DNA of 32,761 nucleotides from contig RKSG01000062.1 in the NCBI GenBank assembly GCA_007570995.1, forward strand, positions 1 to 32,761. The letters run 5' to 3'. Below, piece by piece: positions 20,469 through 29,628 of the stretch. The notes beneath the pieces were generated by a model that saw only the letters and a program-made list of their open reading frames with translations, had not been told where the DNA came from and searched no databases. Made by a program: the position numbers and the translations under genes. This DNA comes from Nitrospirales bacterium (GTDB lineage Bacteria > Nitrospirota > Nitrospiria > Nitrospirales > UBA8639). The stretch's first letter is position 1. The number at the start of each line of letters is the position of its first letter.

Positions 20469-20945
20469 GGGTATGAAAGGTGTGGGTCAGGTGGCCGCTC
20501 GCCGGGCTTGAGGCTTCCCGGTGAGAGGAAAGTCCGGACTCCAGAGGGCAGGGTGCTGGGTAACGCCCAGGCGGAGTGATCCGACATGAGCGCCACAGAA
20601 AACAAACCGCCACGGGATACGCTGTTCAACCGTGAATGGGTTCCCGGGGTAAGGGTGAAAAGGTGGGGTAAGAGCCCACCGCATCCATGGTGACATGGAT
20701 GGCAGGGTAAGCATCACCCGGAGCAAGACCAAATAGGAGGACGCTCCGAACGGCCTGATCGGCTTCCGTGTTGCAAGCCTCCTTGTGAAGCTGATTCGGT
20801 GGTGTTCGGGAGAGGTTGGCCCGACCAAGGTTCTCGGGTAGGTCGCTGGAGGCGTGTGGTAACATACGCTGTAGAGACATGGCTGCCACCATGTTGCTCA
20901 GTCAGCATGGAACAGAATCCGGCTTATCGACCCACACCCATACCC
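20469..20945 (+). ncRNA. rnpB: RNase P RNA (bacterial type A)
   Basis: Conserved blocks GAGGAAAGTCCGGACTCC, CACAGAAA, GGTAAGGGTGAAAAGGTGGGGTAAGAGCCCACC, GAGCAAGACCAAATAGG, ACAGAATCCGGCTTATCGACC; 5' GTGTGGGTC (20480-20488) pairs with 3' GACCCACAC (20929-20937) as P1, extendable outward to the given limits. Confidence 0.95.
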
Positions 20946-21093
20946 TTTCCCCCGCTGTGTTTCCGGGCGTGCCGGGGCGTATGGTTTCACGGAGAGGTGT
21001 GTCCAACTCCATGGCTGCCTGAGGGCGGTGTGTCTCTCGGTAGAGCGTTGGCCGTGTGTAAAGCAGGATGAGCGAACCATGCCCGTGTGACGT

Positions 21094-21122
21094 TTGACTC
21101 GGTCTGTCCTCTTTGTTACCAT
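21094..21122 (+). promoter_or_regulatory. Candidate promoter for tRNA-Glu
   Basis: TTGACT - 17 bp - TACCAT, about 31 bp upstream of the tRNA. Confidence 0.45.
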
Positions 21123-21153
21123 CGTCCCTTCCCCTTTTCCGAACACCGCTTTT

Positions 21154-21231
21154 GTCCCCATCGTCTAGCCTGGCCCAGGACGCCGGCCTTTCAAGCCGGC
21201 AACACGGGTTCAAATCCCGTTGGGGACACCA
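21154..21231 (+). tRNA. tRNA-Glu (TTC)
   Basis: GTCCCCATCGTCTAGCCTGGCCCAGGACGCCGGCCTTTCAAGCCGGCAACACGGGTTCAAATCCCGTTGGGGACACCA; cloverleaf with TTC anticodon and encoded CCA. Confidence 0.96.
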
Positions 21232-21240
21232 TCATACAAA

Positions 21241-21267
21241 AGCCGCTGAACCGTGGGTTCAGCGGCT
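21241..21267 (+). terminator. Hairpin 9 nt after tRNA-Glu, probable terminator/processing structure
   Basis: AGCCGCTGAACC-GTG-GGTTCAGCGGCT, a perfect 12-bp stem; following tract (cttgtgtgt) is only moderately T-rich. Confidence 0.6.
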
Positions 21268-21434
21268 CTTGTGTGTCAAGCCGTGTGATTCGGCCACATC
21301 TTCGGTACAGGATCAGTCACACCCCTCTCTCCCCGTTGTGATATCCGACCTCGCTTTGTACAATGCCGGATGACTGTGACCTGGACGTTCACGGTAGGGC
21401 GCAATGTAATGGACGTGGTGGAAGGAGGAAAATC

Positions 21435-22349
21435 ATGCTTCGGGAAAAAGTGCGTGCACGGTGGTTGGCCCTTGGTCTTGGAGTACTGTGGGGAATAGTG
21501 GGAGTGGCTCCTGGCTGGCAACCGGTGGCGGCTGAGTGGACGTATGAGTCATCCGAACCACCGATCGAATCCAAGTTTGACATGATTGAAGGCCAAGACG
21601 GAGCACCGATGATCAGGATCCCCGAAGGGGAATTTCTGATGGGGGACAATGACGGGGCGCGGAATCAACGCCCCGAACATACGGTCTGGCTGGACAGTTA
21701 TTATATTGATCAGTTTGAAGTGACGATGGAGCGGTATCAGAAATTTCTCGATGAGACCAGGCATGATCTGCCGCCCTTGTGGGATGATTACGCGGCCACG
21801 GAGAAAGCGAAAGATCATCCCGCCGTCGGCATGGCGTGGGACAGTGCGAAAGCCTATTGTGCATGGGCAGACAAGCGACTGCCGACTGAAGCCGAATGGG
21901 AGAAGGCGGCTCGAGGGGATGATGGCCGCAGGTATCCCTGGGGGCATATGCAACCGTTTGTTGATATCGCACGTTACAATCTTGGCACAACCGGGTGGGT
22001 CAGCTACGAGGTGACGTTGGCGTCCGTGACGAGCGGTGTGTCGGGAATGAGTATACGTCATGGATTAACGCAAGGGACAAAAAGCCCCTACGGTCTCTAT
22101 CACATGGCGGGAAATGCGTCGGAATGGGTGGCGGACTGGTACGATCGGACGTCTTACGAAAAGAGTGCGAAACGCAACCCGACTGGCCCTGCCGAGGGAT
22201 TGCGAAAAGTCTATCGGGGCGGGTCATGGGAGGATCCCCCGAAATGGCTGGAAGTGACCGCACGGCGAAGCGCCGAGCCGAATTTCCCCATTGATGCGAA
22301 TGATTTGACCATCGGGTTCCGGTGCGCGATGACGGATGTGAAAAAATGA
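21435..22349 (+). CDS. Secreted formylglycine-generating-enzyme/sulfatase-modifying-factor domain protein
   Basis: GGAGG RBS and signal peptide MLREKVRARWLALGLGVLWGIVGVAPGWQPVAA; RIPEGEFLMGDND, LDSYYIDQFEVTMERYQKFL, KRLPTEAEWEKAARG, GLYHMAGNASEWVADWY, VYRGGSW, IGFRCAM. Confidence 0.9.
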   Translation: MLREKVRARWLALGLGVLWGIVGVAPGWQPVAAEWTYESSEPPIESKFDMIEGQDGAPMIRIPEGEFLMGDNDGARNQRPEHTVWLDSYYIDQFEVTMERYQKFLDETRHDLPPLWDDYAATEKAKDHPAVGMAWDSAKAYCAWADKRLPTEAEWEKAARGDDGRRYPWGHMQPFVDIARYNLGTTGWVSYEVTLASVTSGVSGMSIRHGLTQGTKSPYGLYHMAGNASEWVADWYDRTSYEKSAKRNPTGPAEGLRKVYRGGSWEDPPKWLEVTARRSAEPNFPIDANDLTIGFRCAMTDVKK

Positions 22350-22534
22350 TGAAGCCTGCACGAAAGATGCTGAAAGGTGTCGTCGAGGCTGGTTATAAGA
22401 CCCGACGGGTGATTGCGCAGAAATCACCGCTCGCATGATGGGAAATGTGTTTCGATCAGCTACCCTTAATCAACCGCGCCGCCAGCGGCTTTTTGCAATG
22501 CTCGCGAAGTCAAAACTTTGCCAAAATTTGCAAC

Positions 22535-22940
22535 TTAGAAGAGACTCCAATCTCTTGCCTGCTGGAGATCCTCTTTTGAGCCTGCCAGGATGGCGTTAAG
22601 ACACGCATCATTTCTTCCAGGCATTGCCTTTGCCATTGTGCATATACTCTTCATGCGGCATATTGTCTTCACAGCTGTCATAGCCCATCTGGATTTTTCG
22701 GCCTTTACTGAAACCTCCACCACCTCGTAACAACCCGCCACCTGTTACGCATGTTATACAGCGGCGATGTCAGGATGACCCCACACTTTCAGCCGGCATT
22801 TTCTTCATCGTTGCTAATGCGTCCCCTGTGTGGATGGTATTTGTCCATTGGTCAATGGGAGACACTGGAGACTGGAGTATATTGCTCGTCATTCCATTGG
22901 CTGCCGTTGTGTCAAGGGTGGTCGTGGCAATGCTGTTCAT
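22535..22940 (-). pseudogene. Decayed DNA methyltransferase (N4-cytosine/N6-adenine type) remnant
   Basis: Reverse-strand frames read piecewise: DQWTNTIHTGDALATMKKMPAESVG / VILTSPLYNMRN / GGGFSKGRKIQMGYDSCEDNMPHEEYM / WQRQCLEEMMRVLTP / KEDLQQARDW, in the order expected for this MTase family but split by several frameshifts and an internal deletion. Confidence 0.82.
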
Positions 22941-22956
22941 ATGATGCCGTCTCATT

Positions 22957-25900
22957 TTACGAACACCCCGTCGTCTCCCCGCAGTAGCAGCACACCAGGC
23001 ACAGCCCGTTTCGGACCAGTTTGAACTGTTTGCAGCTGGGGCAGGGGTCCCCCTCAAACCCCTTTTGATACGCGATCGCTATCTCCGTGGTGGCGGGGAC
23101 CTCCTGCTTCATCTCAAGTCCGTGTGAGATGATCCCGTTACCCCGGTCATGCCCGGCCGTGCCGCTGTTGGCGATATTCTGTTGGGCGGGGAACAACCCG
23201 GGATCAATGTGGGTTGTGGTGATGGTGCTGGGATCGGTGGGTTCATCGTCCGTACATTCAGGGTCCTGTGCGACGGAATCCCCGCGGAGGTCATCCGGGT
23301 TTACCTGCGCGAGTTCTTTCTGTCCGAGATAGGCAATGGCCAGCTCACGGAAGATATAGTCAATGATGGAGGTGGACATCTTGATATGGTCATTGAGGGT
23401 GACGGGGCCATTCGGCTCAAAGCGGGTGAACAGGAACGCCTCGACAAATTCTTCCAGCGGGACGCCATGCTGGAGACCCAGCGAAATGGCAATGGCAAAA
23501 CAGTTCATGAGGCTGCGAAACGCCGCCCCCTCTTTGTGCATGTCCAGAAAAATTTCCCCCAGCGTGCCGTCCTCGTATTCCCCGGTGCGCAGGTAAAGTT
23601 TGTGACCGCCAATCGTGGCCTTTTGCGTATAGCCGCCTCGTCGTGAGGGAAGCGGTCGGCGCTTGGCCAGATACCGGACCAGCACCCGCTCCGCCACGCG
23701 GTGCGCCGTCTGCATGACCTCGTCGTGGTGCCCGGCGTGGCCCGTCGGCTCAACAGAGACGTTCAATGGCTGGCTGAGTTTGGAGCCGTCCCGATACAGG
23801 GCCACGGCTTTGAGCATGGACCGCCAGCTCAGGGTGTAGGCCTGCCGCACATCCCCAATGGTAGCCGCCGCGGGCATGTTGATGGTCTTGCTGATGGCAC
23901 CGCTGATAAAGGGTTGCGCCGCGGCCATCATCAGAATATGCGCCTGCGTCGACAGACAGCGTTGCCCGATGCGCCCGCACCGATTGGCGCAGTCGAAAAT
24001 CGACAGATGCTCCTCTTTCAGATGCGGCGCGCCTTCCACCGTCATGGTTCCGCAGCAAAACGCATTCGCAGCGCGAATTTCTTCTTGGGCAAACCCCAGG
24101 GCCGTGAGCATGTTGAAGTGCGGATCATCGAGCTGCGCGTGGGAAAACCCAAGCACGTCTTGACAAAAGGCTTCGCCCAGAATCCATTTGTTAAACGCGA
24201 ATTGAATTTCAAACACCCCGTCCAGACATGCTTCCAGTCGCTCCAGCACGGTCGGGGTCAAGCCTTTGGCGCGCAACGTGTCATGATTCAGGAATGGAGC
24301 CTGTTTCAGCGTGCGGGTCCCCGTGGCATATGTGATGATGTCATGGATCTGATCCTGGGTATACTCCAGTTTCTTCAACGCCGGCGGCAGGCTCTGGTTG
24401 ATAATTTTGAAGTACCCCCCGCCGGCCAGTTTCTTGAATTTGACCAGCGCAAAGTCGGGTTCGATGCCCGTGGTATCACAATCCATGACCAACCCGATGG
24501 TGCCCGTGGGGGCAATCACCGTGGCCTGAGCATTTCTGAATCCATGGGCCTCGCCCAAGGCGAGAGCACGATCCCAGGTGGCTCGCGCGGCATGCAACAG
24601 TGCAGGTGGTGTGTCATCCGGATCAATGCCTCGTGGCGGAATCGTCAGGCCTTCATATTCCTCAACCGGGGTGTTGTACGCGGCCCGTCGGTGGTTGCGC
24701 ATGACCCGCAACATCGCGTCACGGTTTTTGGCAAACCCGGGGAACGGGCCAAGTTCCGCCGCCATTTCCGCAGAGGTGGCATAGGCTTCGCCGGTCAGGA
24801 TCGCGGTGAGGGCGCCACAGATGGCCAACGCCCGAGGCGAATCATAGGGAATCCCCAGCCGCATAAGGAGCGACCCGAGGTTGGCATACCCGAGCCCCAG
24901 GGTCCGAAATGTAAAACTGTTCTCGGCGATCGGCTTGCTCGGAAACCCGGCCATGAGCACGCTGATTTCCAGCACGATGGTCCAGAGTCTGATGGCGTGT
25001 TGATAGGCTTCGATGTCAAAGTCATCATCCGGGGTGAGAAAGGCGCCCAGATTCAGCGATGCCAGGTTACAGGCGGTATCATCCAGGAACATATATTCGC
25101 TGCAGGGATTGGACGCGTGAATCCATCCATCTTCCGGGCATGTGTGCCATTCATTGATCGTGGTATCGTATTGAATGCCCGGGTCGGCGCAGACCCAGGC
25201 TGCCCAGCAGATTTGATCCCAGAGGGCTTTGGCGCTCAGGGTTTTCGTCACGGTGCCGTCCGTCCGACGGGTAAGACGCCACTCGCCATTCCGGTGGACT
25301 GCGTCAAAAAATTCATTGGGGATACGAATGCTGTTGTTGGAGTTCTGCCCGGAAACCGTTTGATAGGCTTTGCTGTTCCAGTTCGTGTCATATTCATGGA
25401 ACACAAAATGCGTGTAGCCTTCCTGTGCATAAGCAAAGATCCGTTGAATATAGGCCTCGGGCACCTCCGACTGGCGCGCCGAGCGCAGGGCCTCTTTGAG
25501 TGCCGGGTTGCGTTCGGGATCCGTTTCCACGGTCCCGGGATGGTGGTGACAGGCTTGCAGGACGACGTTCAACTGCCGGGCACAGATGCGGGACCCCGTG
25601 ACCATCGCGGCGACCTTTTGTTCTTCCGTGACCTTCCAGTTGACGAATTCTTCAATATCGGGATGGTCCAGATCCAGGCAGACCATTTTGGCAGCCCGTC
25701 GGGTGGTACCGCCCGACTTGATGGCCCCCGCGGCACGGTCACCGATCCGGAGGAAGGACATCAGTCCGGAGGATTTCCCTCCACCCGCCAGCGGCTCGTC
25801 TTCTCCCCTGAGCTTGGAAAAATTGGTGCCGGTCCCCGACCCGTATTTGAACAATCGGGCCTCGCGGACCCACAGATCCATGATTCCCCCATCATTCACC

Positions 25901-26475
25901 AGATCGTCATTGACGGACTGGATGAAACAGGCATGCACCTGGGGACGTTCGTAGGCGTTCCCGGAGCGGGTGAGTCTTCCGGTGTGCGGGTCCACAAAGT
26001 AATGTCCCTGCGCCGGCCCGTTGATGCCATAGGTTTCGTGCAGGCCCGTGTTGAACCATTGCGGAGAATTGGGGGCGGCCATTTGTCTGGCCAGCATCAC
26101 GCACAGTTCATCGTAAAAGGCCTGCGCATCCTCTTCGCTGTCAAAATACCCATACGCCTTGCCCCATTTGGTCCAGCATTCGGCCAAACGATGAAACACT
26201 TGCCGGGCATCCCGTTCTCCGCCTGTCACCGGGTGGCCCTGATCATCGGTGACGGGCTTCTCATTGGCATCGCACTGCGGGACCTCGGCTTTGCGGAAGT
26301 ACTTTTGTGCCAGAATGTCCACGGCCAGTTGGGACCATTGCCGGGGGGCCTGAATGTCACCAAGCTGGAAAACCACGGAGCCGTCCGGATTTCTGATTTC
26401 TGAAGACCTGGTGGAAAACGGAATGTTCTCGTAAGGGCTTTGACCAGCCACTGTGAACCGACGGTCAATTTTCAT
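22957..26475 (-). CDS. nrdJ: Vitamin B12-dependent (class II) ribonucleoside-diphosphate reductase
   Basis: 1172 aa; [128 protein letters not shown]; Cys-rich C-terminus [28 protein letters not shown]. Confidence 0.97.
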   Translation of the reverse strand: MKIDRRFTVAGQSPYENIPFSTRSSEIRNPDGSVVFQLGDIQAPRQWSQLAVDILAQKYFRKAEVPQCDANEKPVTDDQGHPVTGGERDARQVFHRLAECWTKWGKAYGYFDSEEDAQAFYDELCVMLARQMAAPNSPQWFNTGLHETYGINGPAQGHYFVDPHTGRLTRSGNAYERPQVHACFIQSVNDDLVNDGGIMDLWVREARLFKYGSGTGTNFSKLRGEDEPLAGGGKSSGLMSFLRIGDRAAGAIKSGGTTRRAAKMVCLDLDHPDIEEFVNWKVTEEQKVAAMVTGSRICARQLNVVLQACHHHPGTVETDPERNPALKEALRSARQSEVPEAYIQRIFAYAQEGYTHFVFHEYDTNWNSKAYQTVSGQNSNNSIRIPNEFFDAVHRNGEWRLTRRTDGTVTKTLSAKALWDQICWAAWVCADPGIQYDTTINEWHTCPEDGWIHASNPCSEYMFLDDTACNLASLNLGAFLTPDDDFDIEAYQHAIRLWTIVLEISVLMAGFPSKPIAENSFTFRTLGLGYANLGSLLMRLGIPYDSPRALAICGALTAILTGEAYATSAEMAAELGPFPGFAKNRDAMLRVMRNHRRAAYNTPVEEYEGLTIPPRGIDPDDTPPALLHAARATWDRALALGEAHGFRNAQATVIAPTGTIGLVMDCDTTGIEPDFALVKFKKLAGGGYFKIINQSLPPALKKLEYTQDQIHDIITYATGTRTLKQAPFLNHDTLRAKGLTPTVLERLEACLDGVFEIQFAFNKWILGEAFCQDVLGFSHAQLDDPHFNMLTALGFAQEEIRAANAFCCGTMTVEGAPHLKEEHLSIFDCANRCGRIGQRCLSTQAHILMMAAAQPFISGAISKTINMPAAATIGDVRQAYTLSWRSMLKAVALYRDGSKLSQPLNVSVEPTGHAGHHDEVMQTAHRVAERVLVRYLAKRRPLPSRRGGYTQKATIGGHKLYLRTGEYEDGTLGEIFLDMHKEGAAFRSLMNCFAIAISLGLQHGVPLEEFVEAFLFTRFEPNGPVTLNDHIKMSTSIIDYIFRELAIAYLGQKELAQVNPDDLRGDSVAQDPECTDDEPTDPSTITTTHIDPGLFPAQQNIANSGTAGHDRGNGIISHGLEMKQEVPATTEIAIAYQKGFEGDPCPSCKQFKLVRNGLCLVCCYCGETTGCS

Positions 26476-26560
26476 GCTTGGTGTGATTCCGTTAGATGTT
26501 AGAGGGGAAAGTCAGCTGTCAAAACACTCGGGGCAAAACCCCACCCTGATTTCGGCGTGT

Positions 26561-26607
26561 GCACAATCTATAGCGGGGAACGGTAATTGTCAAACTAAAT
26601 ATAGTGC
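26561..26607 (-). promoter_or_regulatory. Candidate pair of NrdR boxes overlapping nrdJ promoter
   Basis: Reverse strand GCACTATATTTAGTTT (26607-26592) and CCGCTATAGATTGTGC (26576-26561), 31 bp centre to centre, with TTGACA directly between them. Confidence 0.55.
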
Positions 26608-26994
26608 TTGTGTTCTCATCGTTGTGGATACCTGTAGATGGCTTGGGCATAACGCAAGGTATTGTGAAGTAAGGCATTTTTGAGGACAATCCACAGATCG
26701 TCAAGAAGGAATGTGACGTTCATCAACAGGTTACGCCGGATGGAGGAAAAATTTTCCCGACACGAGTTGTCATATTGATGCGAGAAATCCTCATTGGCCT
26801 CTGCCCGGGGACTTCTATGCAGGGGAACAAGGGCCTCTGAGCCAGCTCGCCGCGGGTACTCGATTTTTGCCGACCTCAAGATTATCCTGGCAGCTTCCAC
26901 TGGGTTGCCAACGTACGAGAGGCTCCGATTCCCCGTTCCATGAGAACAACGGGGCGAGCGATCTGTCTTCCTCACACAAACAAGGTGGTGAATC

Positions 26995-27285
26995 GTGTAT
27001 GTATGGAGTCATCGGATTGTCATCACATTACTGGTGGTGTTCAGCGTGTTGCAGCTTGTGTTCTGGATCGCGGGGGAAGGCGGGAGTCGCAGTATGCTTC
27101 CCACGCGCATCACGTACTGGTTGGTGGTCAACTATGTCCTGCTGCTGGTGTGGATTGGGGTCTGGATGTTTGATCAGGCGCGCGTCCGCGGGAAAAGCCT
27201 GTGGGTCTGGTGGGCACCGTTTCTGATTGCCCCGTTGCCCACCCTCATGATTTTTGTCCTGGTTCTTCAGAGACGGTCGCGATAG
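26995..27285 (+). CDS. Small hypothetical membrane protein
   Basis: GTG start after AAGGTGG; 96 aa with about three hydrophobic segments (VITLLVVFSVLQLVFWIA, YWLVVNYVLLLVWIGVWMF, WWAPFLIAPLPTLMIFVLVL). Confidence 0.7.
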   Translation: MYVWSHRIVITLLVVFSVLQLVFWIAGEGGSRSMLPTRITYWLVVNYVLLLVWIGVWMFDQARVRGKSLWVWWAPFLIAPLPTLMIFVLVLQRRSR

Positions 27286-27305
27286 CAGGAGTCCGGCGAA
27301 CATCA

Positions 27306-28706
27306 TCAGCCAATCATGATCCGGGATTCCGGAAACCGGGACCGGGGCGGGGTTGTGGTGTGGATGGCAAACAGGCCAAGCAGGAGCGGGCCGAAACGAC
27401 CCAGGAGCATGGAGACGATAATCACCACCTTGCCAAAATCGGTGAGCAGAGCGGACAGGCTCCGTCCGGCTCCATCCCCGAGGGACATCCCAACGATGCC
27501 CATAGCGGACGTGACTTCAAACATGATACTGAGAAACGGGGACTGTTCCGTGAACGTGAGGGCCAGGGTGAACACGGTGATGGTGGTGAACGCCAGGATG
27601 CAGAGGCAAAACGCGCGGACCACCAGCTCTTTTGAAATTCTCCTGTGGAAGATCTCGACGTCATGCCGGCGGCGGAGCACGGCCCAGATCGTCAACCAGA
27701 TAATGGCGAAGGTCGTGGTCTTGATGCCCCCCGACATGCTGCCGGGTGAGCCGCCAATGGTCATCAGAAGCAGCAGAAAATACAGGGTGGCGTCGTTCAT
27801 CATGCTGAGATCCATGGTCGTGAAGCCTGCCGTGCGGGCCATCGTCTGAAAATGTGCTACGGCCAGTCGTTCACCCATGCCCAGGGGTTGCAACGTGCGT
27901 GGATTGTTCCACTCCAGGACGGTGATGCCCACGGTACCCGATGCAAGAATGAGCAGGGTGACCACGACCACGATTTTTGTGTGCGTCTGGAGCCGGAAAC
28001 GTTTGCCTTTGATATTGTCCCACGTGTCTTGAAAGACCAGAAACCCAATGCTACCCAGGATGACCAGGACGGTTACGATGATATTGATGGGCACGTCCAT
28101 CCGATACGACGCGAGACTGTCGGTGAACAAGGCAAACCCGGCGTTATTGAAGGCTGAAACGGCATGAAAGACCCCGGAATAGAGGGCATCGCCCCACGCC
28201 ATATCCTGTGCAAACCGTAGGGTGAGCAACAGGGTGCCCATGCCTTCCAGCGACAGGGTGGCGAGGGCCACGATTTTGACATAGCGTACCGATCCCTCCA
28301 TATCAAACGTGCTCAACGTTTCGGCCAGCATCATCCGGTCCCGTAGTCCGATCCGATGTCCCAGAGCCAGCAGAATGATGGTGGCCAGCAAGGCGTACCC
28401 CAAGCCGCCGATTTGGATGAGCAGGAGAATGATCGTTTGTCCAAAGGTGGTGAACTCGTGGGGGGTGTCCAGCACAATCAACCCGGTCACGCATACGGCC
28501 GAGGTGGCGGTGAACAAGGCGTCGATAAACCGTATGTCCACGCTCTCCGGGGTGGAAAACGGGAGCATGAGGAGTCCCGCGCCAATGAAGATCAAGGTTG
28601 CTGCGGCTGACGCCACCACCTGCCCCGGCAATAATCGAATGGACGCCAGCCGGCTGAGCAATGAGGGCCGATCCGTGTAGGCCTGGTCACGCACTGCCAT
28701 CGGCAC
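27306..28706 (-). CDS. TrkH/KtrB family potassium uptake protein
   Basis: 466 aa; FIDALFTATSAVCVTGLIVLDT, AVSAFNNAGFALF, MTIGGSPGSMSGGIKTTTFAI, MFEVTSAMGIVGMSLG match the four K+ selectivity P-loops. Confidence 0.94.
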   Translation of the reverse strand: MPMAVRDQAYTDRPSLLSRLASIRLLPGQVVASAAATLIFIGAGLLMLPFSTPESVDIRFIDALFTATSAVCVTGLIVLDTPHEFTTFGQTIILLLIQIGGLGYALLATIILLALGHRIGLRDRMMLAETLSTFDMEGSVRYVKIVALATLSLEGMGTLLLTLRFAQDMAWGDALYSGVFHAVSAFNNAGFALFTDSLASYRMDVPINIIVTVLVILGSIGFLVFQDTWDNIKGKRFRLQTHTKIVVVVTLLILASGTVGITVLEWNNPRTLQPLGMGERLAVAHFQTMARTAGFTTMDLSMMNDATLYFLLLLMTIGGSPGSMSGGIKTTTFAIIWLTIWAVLRRRHDVEIFHRRISKELVVRAFCLCILAFTTITVFTLALTFTEQSPFLSIMFEVTSAMGIVGMSLGDGAGRSLSALLTDFGKVVIIVSMLLGRFGPLLLGLFAIHTTTPPRSRFPESRIMIG

Positions 28707-28792
28707 GATCCTGCAAGGGGTTCATGGTGTGGCCGAACACGCGGCGGTCATGGGTCATACATCCCGGCTGCGGGGCGGAAGAGCGGGTGGTG

Positions 28793-29203
28793 TCAACAGG
28801 GCTGCCCGTTGAACAGACAGGGCTTGTAGCGGCTGGCGTCGAACTCGACGTTTTCCTGATAGACCAGTTCGTTGCCGTTCACGCCATCCTGTTCGGGGTC
28901 GTTCCACATCGTGTGATTCCACCAGTAGAACAGAGGATAGGTTTCAAAATAGTACACGGGGTTCCCATAGGCGCTTTGCCGATGCTCCCAGACTTTTCTG
29001 CCCACCACGTAATCCACGTCGTCGGTTCCCTGCAGAGAATACAAGAACAGAATCAAGCGCGTTTCCTGATCGAAAATTTCCTCCACCCGGGTGTCTTCGT
29101 CCGGCTCACTGGGCAGGAGAAACTGCGCCCGGCTCGGGCTGGCAAGAGGATGACTCAGCAACAATACAAGGACGAGTGGGACAATCCGAACAGGATGGAT
29201 CAT
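28793..29203 (-). CDS. Hypothetical secreted protein
   Basis: Start at MIHPVRIVPLVLVLLLSHPLASPSRAQF (signal peptide) within the longer ORF 28793..29281; no family recognised. Confidence 0.65.
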   Translation of the reverse strand: MIHPVRIVPLVLVLLLSHPLASPSRAQFLLPSEPDEDTRVEEIFDQETRLILFLYSLQGTDDVDYVVGRKVWEHRQSAYGNPVYYFETYPLFYWWNHTMWNDPEQDGVNGNELVYQENVEFDASRYKPCLFNGQPC

Positions 29204-29393
29204 ATGGTGTGTCTCATCACGGCCAAGCCATGGGCTCACACGACTCTCAAACATTCTACGCCGACCTGCTCCTGTCGGCAATGCGTTTTTGGGGATTTTC
29301 CCACACGTGGCGGAAGATGCTCCCGCGGGAAGCTTCTGGAAGGCAACACAGCGATTCTCCCGTAGAAACCGGGCTGTGGCAACATGGTCGCAG

Positions 29394-29423
29394 TTGTCGT
29401 CCGGTGCGCCTGTCCCCTATAAT
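29394..29423 (+). promoter_or_regulatory. Candidate promoter for mtaB-miaB
   Basis: TTGTCG - 18 bp - TATAAT (perfect -10 at 29418-29423), about 14 bp before the tandem repeat. Confidence 0.45.
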
Positions 29424-29436
29424 GTGCCACCCGTCG

Positions 29437-29579
29437 GGGACTAAGTTGGGACTAAGCCGGGATCAAGTTGGGACTAAGCCGGGACTAAGTTGGGACTAAG
29501 CCGGGACTAAGCCGGGACTAAGCCGGGACTAAGTTGGGACTAAGCCGGGACTAAGTTGGGACTAAGCCGGGACTAAGTT
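29437..29579 (+). repeat. 11-bp tandem repeat, 13 units, GGGACTAAG(TT/CC)
   Basis: Units in order end in TT,CC,TT,CC,TT,CC,CC,CC,TT,CC,TT,CC,TT; only unit 3 (GGGATCAAGTT) departs from the core. 13 x 11 = 143 bp with no gaps. Confidence 0.98.
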
Positions 29580-29628
29580 GTATGCCTGTCTCCTGTCAGG
29601 CACCATCCCCCGGGGAGGGCCAGGGTAC

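Noticed and set aside
22487-22506. GCCGC-CA-GCGGC followed by TTTTT as a terminator
   Set aside because: Only a 5-bp stem with a 2-nt loop; too weak to call without energy calculations.
23701-26403. 900-aa ORF on the + strand opposite nrdJ
   Set aside because: Exactly antisense to a strongly supported nrdJ; composition is what a high-GC antisense frame gives, no recognisable domain.
26476-26700. Possible cobalamin riboswitch upstream of the B12-dependent nrdJ
   Set aside because: I could not find a B12-box-like core (GCCACTG) or the expected structure; candidate NrdR boxes explain the region better.
29176-29499. 107-aa + strand ORF ending in the repeat
   Set aside because: Overlaps the 5' end of the divergent secreted-protein gene, covers the candidate mtaB promoter, and has no recognisable domain.
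29437-29579. Possible CRISPR array
   Set aside because: Units are 11 bp, directly adjoining with no spacers, and no cas genes nearby; it is a simple tandem repeat.
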